64,000 bases of DNA from Gigaspora rosea (taxonomy: Eukaryota > Glomeromycota > Glomeromycetes > Diversisporales > Gigasporaceae), in the NCBI GenBank assembly GCA_003550325.1, contig QKWP01000636.1, forward strand, positions 59,624-123,623, written 5' to 3'. The stretch's first letter is position 1, and each line of letters opens with the position of its first letter. Both the position numbers and the translations under genes were made by a program. The notes under the pieces are model-generated. The model was not told the DNA's origin. It made no database searches and worked only from the letters and a program-made list of their open reading frames with translations. Below are positions 55,184 through 64,000 of this stretch, one piece after another.

Positions 55184-55793
55184 GGCGAAATGTGGCGTGC
55201 TTCCATATAAAAGTTTTTTTTCTTACTAAGTTAATGACACATGCCCACTAATTGAAAGTTGTAGAGCTCGCCAAGACGCATCTAACGGTGGTTAGATCAT
55301 CCAAATCGGTCCAGTGGATGGCGAGTTATCGTCAAAATACGATTGGCCGACTATATAAAAATCCGTGATGGAAATTACATATTAAAATCACTATAGGCGA
55401 AATGTGGCGTGCTTCCATCTAAAAGTTTTTTCTTACTAAGTTAACGATACATGCCCACTAATTGAAAGTTGTAGAGCTCGTAGAGACGCATCTAACGGTG
55501 GTTAGATCATCCAAATCGGCCCAATGGATGACGAGATATCGTCGAAAAACGATTGGCCGACTATATAAAATCTCTATATCAACAAACATTGTTTTACATA
55601 GAGAATTTATATAGTCGGCCAATCGTTTTTCGACGATATCTCGCCATCCACTGGGCCGATTTGGATGATCTAACCACCGTTAGATGCGTCTCAACGAGCT
55701 CTACAACTTTCAATTAGTGGACATGTATCGTTAACTTAGTAAGAAAAAAATTTTTAGATGGAAGAACGCCACATTTCGCCATTCTCTGGTTGA
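55184..55793. repeat. Three-arm repeat: two direct and one inverted copy
   Basis: A ~200-bp arm occurs at 55184-55395 and 55396-55587 in direct order, then reversed at 55605-55793. It contains GGCGAAATGTGGCGTGCTTC, ACTAATTGAAAGTTGTAGAG, GCATCTAACGGTGGTTAGAT and GGATGGCGAGATATCGTCG-like blocks. GGTGGTTAGA is shared with the palindrome at 968-2079. Confidence 0.88.
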
Positions 55794-55829
55794 CAGGCGG
55801 ATTATCAATTAAAATTTTAAAAAATTTTT

Positions 55830-56560
55830 AAACTTTAATATTAAATAAAATTTGAACTAATGATTCGTTTTGGATGATTTTACTACCAAACTGTTCGTCT
55901 CAATGAGACGATTCCAACGAGCCTAAAATCATCAAAATCCAATTACTGGATCCCAAGATCGTTATAAATTTGTATTGCTTTAATTATATTAGTTTTGTAT
56001 ATATTAAAAATTATTATTAAAGTTCTTATAAACTTTAACATTGAATAACTTGTGAACCAGTGATCCGTTTTAGATGATTTTACTACCAAAATGCTCGTCT
56101 CAGTGAGACGATTCTAATGAATCTAAAATCGTTAAATTTTGATTACGGAATCCCAAGATCGTTATAGATTTGTGTTATTTTTAATTAATTTAATATATTT
56201 TATATTAATATAACACAAATCTATAACGATCTTGGGATCCCGTGATCAGAATTTAACAAATTTAGATTCATTAGAATCGCCTTACGGAGACGAGCATTTT
56301 GGTAGTAAAATCATCTAAAACGGATCACTGGTTCACAAGTTATTCAATGTTAAAGTTTATAAGAACTTTAATAATAATTTTTAATATATACAAAACTAAT
56401 ATAATTAAAGCAATACAAATTTATAACGATCTTGGGATCCAGTAATTGGATTTTGACGATTTTAGGCTCGTTGGAATCGTCTCATTGAGACGAACATTTT
56501 GGTAGTAAAATCATCCAAAACGAATCATTGGTTCAAATTTTATTTAATATTAAATTTTAA
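55830..56560. repeat. Large palindrome with internal direct repeats
   Basis: Arms of about 360 bp meet near 56195. Each arm holds two diverged copies of a block with GATGATTTTACTACCAAA, TCGTCTCAATGAGACGATTC and TCCCAAGATCGTTATAAATT. Very long near-perfect stems are possible. Confidence 0.88.
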
Positions 56561-56678
56561 AATTTTTTTAAAATTTTAAAAAATTTTAGCCAATCAAATT
56601 GCAGTATTTATTATCAGGTGGGGGTGGGGGGGTAGTTACTTAGTAGACCCTAATCACCTGATAAATGGCGCTCCCCTT

Positions 56679-58196
56679 ATGACACAATTAAATGCAGTTA
56701 AGGAGTTCTTTAATAATTCTGTGGATAAGATTTTAAATACTATTCCTGCACTAAGATATGAAGCAGATAACAAAGAACAAGAAGAATTTATTGTTAGATT
56801 TATGAACATTGCATACCCAATAGTAGAGTCAGCAATTTTGAGAATCTTAGAACTACAAGATGCAGAAATTAAGAAACAAGAACAAGCAAATGAAGAGGCA
56901 ATTATAAAAGAAAAAGAATTACAGCTACAAAAAGAAAAAGAAGATAATTTAAAAAAAGAGGCTTTAGCAAAAGAGCAGGAAGCACTAGAAAAAAAAGAAA
57001 ATATTATTAGTGTTATCTGAATCAGATTGTCTCGATTATGGTATTGAGGAGCAGCTTAGTAGTATTACAGATATAACAGAAGATTTAGATTACTCTGCAA
57101 ACAAAAAGGATATATATGGATCGATATATGCTTCTGAAAATAGATTTAATCATAAAGAAGGAAATACAATATCATCAAATAAGTTGGTAGTTAAGCCAAA
57201 TAAAAGAAAAGAAATATTACGCATTTTAGAAAACAGGAAGGAATTGGTAGCAGTAGACTTATATTACAATCAAAATGTGATTAAGGAGATGAGCTCAAAA
57301 ACAACTAAGATTACTTTTTGGGATATGCCTGCAAAGGGCAGAATAGACAATTTGTACAAATTTGTTAAAAACTTTAGCCAAATAGAAAACTCATACCATA
57401 TAGTTAACAGAGCAGATTAGGCCAAACTTGAACTAGTGGTTTATCTCTTATCTAATAAAGAAGAACAATTCCAAAACACTTTGGCGCTTCTACGCAACAA
57501 TGAATCGTTAACTCGCATAATAGTTAGAGAAGACAAAAAGAAGTATTGAGGCATAGAAGGAAAGTAACAGCAAAATTATCTGGCCTACCATAAATAACAA
57601 TAAAGTAATTCTATAGAGATAATTGAAACACGTTAAAGCCAAAATGGTACATATTTTCAAAAACAGAAATGGCTATCAAAGAGAATTAGTTTTAGTAGAA
57701 TTTGAAAATAAAGAGGATAAGCAGAAAGCAATCAAAACCAAAGTTAGATACTTTAACTTGCCTCTTAGTTGGATATATGAAGAGTTAGATAAAAGGGACA
57801 TTATAGAAAATCAAGAGAAAAAAGAACTCTTACAACCTATATAATCGTTACAGAAAAGAAGTTAAAGAAATAAAAATCAAGAAAGAAAATAGAAACATGG
57901 AAGAAATAGCACCTATAGTCAAAGAAGAGTTCAATAATAAAGTTCTGCTATTAGAAATTTTAAGTAGGCTCACTCAACTGGAAGAAGCAAATAAATTCAA
58001 AGATCTGGAGAGTGCAAATTTTTTCATGCATGCAGAAACAAGCATTCACACAAGAAAAGTTTTGCATATGGAGAAAGAGTGAAGGACAGAGGTTAGGCAT
58101 ATTGCACCTAATATTTGCCATGAGCATCTTTAAAGAAACCAGCAGCACAGGTAGAAAGTGTTGCAGAAAAAAAGGAGGAACAAATGGCTTATTAAC
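56679..58196 (+). pseudogene. LINE-2 ORF1 protein, frameshifted
   Basis: Begins MTQLNAVKEFFNNSVDKI, an N-terminal helical domain, then a Lys/Glu-rich coiled coil (LQKEKEDNLKKEALAKEQEA) up to about residue 110. A frameshift near 57010 leads to ESDCLDYGIEEQLSSITDI and FWDMPAKGRIDNLYKFVKNF, followed by a stop at 57418, then KLELVVYLLSNKEEQFQN. A later segment KAKMVHIFKNRNGYQRELVL..FNLPLSWIYEEL (57640-57790) looks like an RRM-type fold. Together this matches a LINE ORF1 RNA-binding protein (coiled coil plus RRM), but the family is not named here. Further segments to 58196 (GKCCRKKGG-like) are unassigned. Confidence 0.6.
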
Positions 58197-58200
58197 ATAG

Positions 58201-60468
58201 GCATTTCATAATATTAATGGGGTTAAATCGAACAAAACCAAGCTAGAAAGTTTACTTGGTTTAATGGATTCGAAAGAAATTGACATAGTTGGCTTGTGCG
58301 AAACAAATATACAAAAAAAGGAAGAAGAATGGGTTAATTAATAAGGTTAAAAAGTACAGAGGCTTTTGGGCATCAGCAAAATAAGAAAAGAAAAAGGGTT
58401 CTGGTATAGCAATAATTATACATAAAACACTAAAAAGCATTTAGCTAGAATTTTAAAATGGACACCCTATTTAATCGAAGCAAATTTGGTATTTAAAAAT
58501 GAGATTTGGTACCTTTTTGTTATATATATACTACCCAACAACAAAGAATATAAGAAAAGATATGCAAAAAACTATTTAATAGAGTTGAACAAGTACAAAA
58601 GTCCAGTAAGGCAAAGGTAGCGATCATAGGAGATTTTAATATAGAAGCCAATATTAATATATTAAATAGTAAAGAATCAAATACAGGAACAAATAAAAAA
58701 ATTCTCTTATGATAAAGGCTATAAAAATACTTTCACACACCTAGATATAGGTGCCAATAGAAGTACATGAAAAGGTTTAACAAAAGACTCAGAAATTGAT
58801 TATATTTGGTTAAAGCATTGACAGATATTACATAATATTTTTTATTAAGAAGGTTACCCCCTCCTCCCCACATCATATATGAAGTATACATATAGTACAT
58901 TATACCTAGCTACCCCCTCCTCCCTAAAAATATTACGTAATATCTGTCAGCGCCCTTATCGTACAACTGGTATACAGAGTTAGCAAAGTATAAGATACAA
59001 GATATGAGTTTATATACAAATAGTGATCACCACATGATTTGTGCCTGGTTGTTTTTTAGAACGCATGCCTATGACCAAAGTAGTCACAAAGACATAGAGC
59101 TAAAAGCAAAAAAATATATATTGATATAACTAAAATTCAAGAAGAAGATTGGATCGCTTTTGCAAAAAAGACTGATGAGATCATGAAGTCCAAAGAAGTA
59201 AATAAAAAGAAAATGCATTTTGAAAGCACTAAAACAGGAGAGAAAATATCTATGCAAGAGGAATTGGACATAAAATGGAACTAGTTAGAATTGAGCATAA
59301 AAACAGTAGCAAACAAATCCTGCCAAAGAAGTAGTTCATCGCAGTACAAACAAAAGAAAATGACGATGACCAAATACACAATTTATGGAAATTATCCAAA
59401 GGGCTAAACAAGTTATGCAAAAAAAGCAAAAAGCACATAGGACAAACACTTAACAACAAAGACAAAAAAGAGTTAGAGAATATACTAAAAGTAGTTAAGA
59501 TAGAATTAGAGGAGTATTTAATTTCTGAGAACAAAGTAGATTGTTGGACAAAGGGAATTCATGAACAATTAGAAATAAAAAGAGTATTTCGCTAGAAGAA
59601 TCTAAAATCAGAGAGTGCATAGAGGAAAGGTGCGATAGAATAGTAACAAATCAAAAGTTAATGCTAAATAGTATATTAAAAAGGCCGACCAGAAAGATTA
59701 AAATAGATAGAGTTTATAAAGAAGTAGGTGACAACTACAAATTATTTACAGAAGAAAAAGAGGTTTTTGACAAAGTAAAGACACACTTTAAAGAGCAATT
59801 TAGAAAAAGGAATTTCGATATCAATAATCTAAATCAAACTTGGCGTAAGCAATATAAACACAGAGAGAACATTAATGCAGAATGGTATGACCAAGTTTTA
59901 AATGAGATTATAATAGGAGAATGGGAACATGCACTCTCCTCTATGTGAAGCAATTCAGCTCCTGGGATATTAGGTATTATATATCCTGTTTTAAGACACC
60001 TTGAAAAATATGCAACACAATTTTGTATTGAATTATTGTCCAAGTGTTTAGCAAGTGGAAAAATACCCCTAAAGTGGAAGTTGGGTTTATTATACCCTAT
60101 ACCAAAGAAAGAGAACTGGAATTATAATCTGAATAATGTCCGTTCTATTATACTTTTGGAAACTTTAAGGAAAATTCTGAACAAAGTCTTAATGCAGAAA
60201 CTTGTTCTAATTTTTAAAGAAAAAAAAATTCTCAAGGGCCCAAACTTTGCGGGTTTATCAGAAAAAACCTATCCACATTTTAAACTGTATAGTGGAAGAA
60301 GCCAGAAAAAAGAAGTATGGGTCTTGTTCCAAGATATACAAAAGGCCTTCAATTCTATAAGCATGGTTTCTCTAGAGCTTGTGTTAAAGAGAATTAAACT
60401 ATCTAAAAACCTTTGCACTATATTATAAACCTTTTTGCAAAAAGACAATTTGAAATTATAACCAGTGA
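58201..60468 (+). pseudogene. LINE-2 ORF2, endonuclease and partial reverse transcriptase
   Basis: Endonuclease: AFHNINGVKSNKTKLESLLG and IDIVGLCETNI (58201-58310), IIGDFNIEAN (about 58625) and EIDYIWL (58793) followed, after the MITE, by TELAKYKIQDMSLYTNSDHH (the SDH motif, about 59022). Reverse transcriptase: SAPGILGIIYPVLRHLEKYA (about 59955), KWKLGLLYPIPKKENW (about 60073), VRSIILLETLRKILNKVL (about 60140) and VLFQDIQKAFNSIS (about 60325). In this motif A the Asp after KAF is Asn, a likely loss of a catalytic-region residue. It breaks off at FAKRQFEIITSDG (60465) before motifs B and C. Many stops and shifts. Confidence 0.78.
58813..58955. mobile_element. Tourist-like MITE, ATTACGTAAT type, copy 2
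   Basis: Ends AAGCATTGACAGATATTACA and (reversed) GGGCGCTGACAGATATTACG, flanked by TTA (58810-58812, 58956-58958). The centre has TACCCCCTCCTCCC on both sides of an AT-rich spacer. Inserted between endonuclease motifs of LINE-2. Confidence 0.8.
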
Positions 60469-60469
60469 T

Positions 60470-60636
60470 GGCAAATGACAAGGTCATAAAAATTTTTATA
60501 AAAATGACTATAAATGATATGTCATTTTAAAATGACAATGTCATTTATTATAAAAAAAATTTATACAAAACCATAGCAAAATGACAAGTCATAAAAAATA
60601 TTTTTATAAATGACATTAAAATGACACAGTATTTAG
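60470..60636. repeat. AAATGACAAGTCATAAAAA repeat patch
   Basis: AAATGACAAGGTCATAAAAA, CATTTTAAAATGACA and AAATGACAAGTCATAAAAAA in both orientations. Abuts the truncation point of LINE-2. Probably a small decayed TIR element. Confidence 0.55.
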
Positions 60637-61125
60637 AGATTGAAATCGAACATGGTATGATCAATTGCTTGGTCAAATCGGTCATGATTGATCACGAATT
60701 TTTTGTTCGATCATAATCGATCAAACTCAATGATCGATCATAGCCATTTGATCAATTATAATCGATCAAAAGGCTATGATCGATCATAAAGTTTAATCGA
60801 TTACAATTAGAGATTCGAACTTGATATGTTCGATTTCAAAAGATTTCAAAAGTTAGTTCGATCAATTATAATTTTTGATCGATTACTGAATTGGGTATTG
60901 GAGAAAATTATATTGGTTTTAAATTAATATCGAATAATGCAGATCTTAAAATATCTTAAAATATATCAATAAATATTAATAATTCGAATAATAGAGTAGA
61001 GATGACGATCGATTACGAAATGATCAATCATTTAATCTGTTTGATTGTGACCAATCATATAAAAAAAATTTTTTGAGTACGATCGTTCGTTCAGTGATCG
61101 AACGTACCGAAGTGAACAGTAACCT
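60637..61125. repeat. GATCGATCATAATCGATCAA satellite-like region
   Basis: Dense short units around CGATCA/TGATCG in both orientations. An inner pair GAGATTGAAATCGAACATG (60637) and ATGTTCGATTTCAAA (60828) forms an inverted repeat bounding about 200 bp. In style it resembles the TAGTCGAT element at 987-1579, but the words differ and no target duplication was found. Confidence 0.55.
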
Positions 61126-61440
61126 CAGAGTTTAATCACTAAAACAAGAGGTCCTTACAATGCTTATGGAGCCATAGAGCCTAATAACCAAGCATGGGTC
61201 TTTGCACTAGTGCTTCGGTCCTATTTTTTAAGGGCCATATAGATTAAATTCAGATTCTATCTTGTGTATCCAGATGATAATCTGAATCTGGGTAAATCCG
61301 GATTCTATACTATATTTTTAATCTTATTATCTGTGGCTTTGCAATGCCGAGTGAAAAGTTTATCCAATAACACTACAAATGAGTAAATGCGTAATATAGT
61401 AATTGATGATTTAAAAAAATGTTGATAGAAAATAAATATC
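61126..61440. other. Intergenic DNA, no gene recognised
   Basis: Includes GATTCAGATTCTATCTTGTG and a near-inverted CAGATGATAATCTGAATCTG patch. No supported feature. Confidence 0.4.
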
Positions 61441-61818
61441 AGTTATCTTGGATAAATTTGGAAATAGGTAGAGATGGGTTTGCAATGCTATCTGGGTTGA
61501 TAAAAGTCAAAATTACATCAAATGGTTGCACTTAAATTACTTAATAAATCAGATAATTATTACGAAGAATTTATAAAAGAGGTAATATTTATAAAAATCA
61601 TCAATAATTATATTGTATTTATCATTTATATATATTTCTTATAATTAGTTAAAGGTTTATTGTGATATCGGACTTAAAGATCCAACATTTTTAAAATGCT
61701 TTGGTATATCAAAAGACAAGGCTTCTAAAGATTATATTCTAGTCATGGAATATGCTCCATATGGATATTTGCGCAAAAATCTACGTAGTATAGCACTAAT
61801 GGATTGGAAAGATTAAAT

Positions 61819-61999
61819 CAAGACCCCTAAATATACATAGATAGATCAGGTTAATTATAGGGTTACTAAAAAAGGAAGGATCTGTACAAAAAACTTCAAA
61901 AATAAGCAAAAAATTACTATAAATAGAAAGAATCTGCATAAAAAACCTCAAAAATAAGCAAACTCATACCTGACCTATCTATGTATATTTCGGGGTCCT
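61819..61999. mobile_element. AAGACCCCTAAATATACATA MITE in the kinase pseudogene
   Basis: Ends GACCCCTAAATATACATAGA and (reversed) GACCCCGAAATATACATAGA, flanked by ATTAAAT (61812-61818, 62000-62006). Removal restores the kinase codons DWKDRLNLLQ-like frame across the site. The interior contains ACCTCAAAAATAAGCAAA twice. Confidence 0.82.
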
Positions 62000-62109
62000 A
62001 TTAAATTTACTACAATGTATTGCATTAGATCTTCAAATAATTCATTCCCATGACCTTATTCGAAGAGCGTATATTGCAGATTTAGGACTTTCAATAACAT
62101 TGGACGTAA

Positions 62110-62268
62110 TAAAAATAAAGAATAGGCAATTCTATATTCTCTTGGATAGCAACAGTAGATTATGGTATTTATTTAGGAAATGGTAAAGTTTTTCATTTAT
62201 GACATCCTACAACTGTTTCAAAAATGGATGCTCAAATTGGTTCATGGGAGGACTTTTTTTAACGAAGA
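62110..62268 (+). pseudogene. Fragment resembling an LRAT-type domain
   Basis: One frame reads NSIFSWIATVDYGIYLGNGK, VFHL, a stop, then PTTVSKMDAQIGSWEDFF. The block [H/D]YGIYLGNGKV[I/F]H resembles the conserved His-region of LRAT/NlpC-P60-like proteins, with Asp in place of the expected His. Only about 50 residues remain. It lies between two kinase pieces, so probably came in with an insertion. Confidence 0.3.
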
Positions 62269-62302
62269 TGCTATATTAAGGAAAAGGCAAAACCAAATTT
62301 AC

Positions 62303-62762
62303 ATATCCACTGATTTGATTTTTAGTGGTTTTTTTCGATAAACTATTACACGAACTTTTGCTATTTAGTGACGTACAAATGAAACATTCATTAAAAATGT
62401 TTTTTTAGCCTCTATATGAGATAAATAAGCAATAAATACCAAAAAAACCAGCTATTCTAAGCTATAACGAAAGCACTATTACTAGTTGTTGAAGCGTTCG
62501 GGTATTTTCGGGCAGTGAACGATCGGTTTGCCATTGTTTGATCAGTTGTATAATGGGTAAGAGTGAATTCGGAGGTGATTTTTGAGAAAAACAGCCTTTT
62601 TAACTTACTTTCAGCCAATAATTAAACAGGTAGATATTGCAATATTCTATGTAAGTTTAAAAAACCGCTTTTGTAAAAAACTTTCTCTATAATAAATTTT
62701 AATGACAAATAATTCTCAATCATGATTGGCTAATTTTGGGGCCAAACCAAATCAGTTGATAT
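62303..62762. mobile_element. Relative of the AGCGGATCGG element, reversed
   Basis: Ends ATATCCACTGATTTGATTTT and (reversed) ATATCAACTGATTTGGTTTG. The interior shares, in reversed order, CAATCATGATTG, ACAGCCTTTTTAACT and the TAAACTATTACACGAA/TAAACTGTTACATGAA block with the element at 26576-27062. Ends differ, so it is a related subfamily. Confidence 0.55.
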
Positions 62763-63125
62763 GAGGACCTAAGACTGCTAATGCCGTGGTCCGACTTTGA
62801 AAAAGAAATTTGGTTTTATATGTAAGGTAGGTTTTATTATATTTTTTCTTTATAAATTTGTTTAATTTTAAGTCCTTGCGTGTTTCTATTACGAGGGGTT
62901 AAAAATATATAAAAAAATAAGCACTAAGTCCTATAAAAACTATTTTAAGTCTTCGGTAAATCCTTGGTCTCTTATTTTGATTCACTTTTCTCGGCTTTTT
63001 GGACTATTTCTTGTCTTCTCCTTTTAAGAAAAGAACCAAAAGAAAAGTTCCTGTGCGAGGGTAGGTATATGTTATGAGCACATAATGAAGCATGCGTGTT
63101 GGAATGGTTGGATTTGAAAATTTAT
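62763..63125. other. Non-coding DNA between kinase fragments
   Basis: No terminal repeats or reading frame recognised. Probably the rest of the insertion that separated the two kinase lobes. Confidence 0.4.
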
Positions 63126-63841
63126 CTATAGATAGATAGCCCTCTTTCTTGTACAGATAATATTGCTTTAAAATCGAAATCAAATAGAATTTGTGGAATT
63201 TTACCTTATATTGCTCCTGAAGTTTGGAACAATAAACAATATACTAAAGCATCAGATATTTATTCACTTGGTATAGTTATGTGGGAATTTTATGCGGTAA
63301 ACCCGTTCCTTTTGAGCCAAAATCCAAATCTAAAGACCAATTTCAAATACAAGTTTACGTCCACATATTTATAAAAATACTGCAAAGTGTTATGCGAATT
63401 TAATAAAGAAATGTTGGAGTACAGAACTAAAAGAACAACCAACTGCAACTGAAATTTGTGATATTTTTGCAAAATGGCTGAATAGTGAAAGTATTTTATC
63501 TGAATTGTTCAAATCTGATGAAAAATTACAAAATATAAAAATGAGGATATGCACGTATATAATGACTTTTATTATACAAGTTGTTTTATTTTATCCAATA
63601 ATGATTATAAAGGTATTTATCATTTTGGTTTTTTTTTTAATAAATTATATTTTCCTATATTATTGATTTGTTTAATAATTCTTTTATAGATAGTCAATTT
63701 TATGAACTTGAAGTACCAGATATTATCGATAAATAAGAGTAACCCTTCTGATTTTAGAACAATATGGCTGAATATATTTTACTTTACTACTGGTAATTAT
63801 ATCTTTTTATCCATTATAAATATGCAATATTTATATGAAGA

Positions 63842-63917
63842 CATAAGATATATACTTAGTATAACGCTATATTTATATTACAGATATAAGATATACACTT
63901 AGTATAACGCTATATTT
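63842..63917. repeat. ~40-bp tandem duplication
   Basis: ATAAGATATATACTTAGTAT..AACGCTATATTTA and ATAAGATATACACTTAGTAT..AACGCTATATTTA in tandem, one substitution apart. Confidence 0.75.
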
Positions 63918-64000
63918 AAAATGATAAAAATAAACCCACATTAAATTCTTTTAAGAAAAATTATATCATTGTCAAAAATTTATAGTAGACTTTGTATTAT

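Larger units (their letters stand above)
55066..56676. mobile_element. 1.6 kb Tourist-like element with compound palindromes
   Basis: Inverted ends GGGGAGCGCCATTTATCA (18 of 18), flanked by TTA (55063-55065, 56677-56679). Subterminal GGTGGGTGGGGGG and TCACCTGAT resemble the T1 family. The interior is two large palindromes (55184-55793 and 55830-56560) and no transposase. The 3' TTA overlaps the ATG used by the downstream LINE-2 ORF1; the same ATG exists without the insertion. Confidence 0.85.
54614..60468 (+). mobile_element. LINE-2: second non-LTR retrotransposon, 3'-truncated
   Basis: Readable parts: a possible ORF1 N-terminus (54614, MTKQKHSIQPTLSANPYF), ORF1 body (56679-57850), endonuclease (58201-58980) and the 5' half of the reverse transcriptase (59640-60430). 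The sequence is lost after IITSDG near 60465, where small repeat elements begin; no 3' end or A tail was found. Interrupted by MITEs at 55066-56676 and 58813-58955. Purine-rich and lysine/glutamate-rich, unlike LINE-1, so a different family. Confidence 0.75.
61440..63735 (+). pseudogene. Protein kinase-like gene, decayed and interrupted
   Basis: The order of kinase motifs is clear. Glycine loop: LEIGRDGFAMLSG (61475). Lysine strand: MVALKLLNKSDNYYEEFIKE (61531, frameshifted from the loop). Intron: 61580-61648 (GTAATA..AATTAG). N-lobe and hinge: YCDIGLKDPTFLKCFGI and YILVMEYAPYGYLRKNLRSI. After a small insertion: LNLLQCIALDLQIIHSHDLI, then directly RRAYIADLGLSITLD (DLG in the DFG position). 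The catalytic loop HRDLxxxN is absent. After a ~1 kb insertion: ICGILPYIAPEVWNN, YTKASDIYSLGIVMWEFY and RPHIYKNTAKCYANLIKKCW. The last exon, behind an intron at about 63621-63690, ends SQFYELEVPDIIDK. Frameshifts and loss of the catalytic loop make it inactive. Family resemblance is to the large tyrosine-kinase-like families of Glomeromycotina. Confidence 0.82.

Noticed and set aside
57960..58148. Minus-strand cysteine-rich frame
   Set aside because: Antisense to LINE-2; cysteines are spread without a known finger pattern.
63702..63902. Plus-strand 66-codon frame near the window end
   Set aside because: It overlaps the kinase last exon in another phase and continues into a tandem duplication.

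Overview
This 64 kb window looks like a repeat-dense, very AT-rich stretch of a fungal nuclear genome, most probably an arbuscular mycorrhizal fungus (Glomeromycotina, Rhizophagus-like). I infer this from four things: very short AT-rich GT..AG introns, a Plavaka-type (CACTA superfamily) transposase, a serine/threonine/tyrosine-kinase-like pseudogene of the kind expanded in these fungi, and non-LTR retrotransposons. No species-level marker was found. I see no clearly intact host protein gene. Every coding signal I could read is a mobile-element gene or a damaged gene copy.

Layout. 1-9 kb: dispersed TGCAAAGTGCC repeats, a foldback palindrome carrying a nested satellite-like MITE, a degenerate hAT transposase, and several MITEs. 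9.0-12.4 kb: a pogo/jerky-type DNA transposon with a full-length but nonsense-mutated transposase, inserted inside another TIR element with TA target duplications. 12.7-27.4 kb: a degenerate tandem repeat (unit roughly 0.57-0.67 kb) split by a long non-LTR retrotransposon (LINE-1 below, 14118-25856, with a 17-bp target-site duplication). That LINE is itself split by a 4.2 kb MULE-like element with an intron-rich transposase gene. 27.9-30.3 kb: a decayed multi-exon gene of unknown function with two MITE insertions. 31.2-36.7 kb: a decayed multi-exon Plavaka transposase on the minus strand, interrupted by a MITE and a 1.8 kb TIR element. 36.9-54.5 kb: almost purely non-coding, made of MITEs, palindromes, a solo LTR, a tRNA-like sequence, and minisatellite arrays whose units carry splice-site-like motifs. 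54.6-60.5 kb: a second decayed LINE (LINE-2) with two MITE insertions. 61.4-63.7 kb: a decayed protein-kinase gene broken by further insertions.

How it works together. The window is a layered record of transposition. Insertion order can often be read from target-site duplications, for example MULE into LINE-1 into tandem repeat, solo LTR into MITE, and pogo element into a TIR element. Three superfamilies of small elements dominate: (i) elements with GGG-type ends and 3-bp TAA/TTA duplications (PIF/Harbinger, Tourist-like); (ii) elements sharing a GGATCAGGTGTAACAT core and a CCCTAA-rich centre; (iii) foldback palindromes sharing a GGTGGTTAGA-type arm motif. Many in-frame stop codons in otherwise readable transposase genes fit C:G to T:A transitions. 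The feature I find most unusual is a set of minisatellite arrays (34.3, 43.1 and 48.8 kb) whose repeat units look like an exon plus a short intron, two of them inside inverted-repeat-bounded elements. All reading was by eye. Ends and divergences are approximate unless target duplications are quoted.
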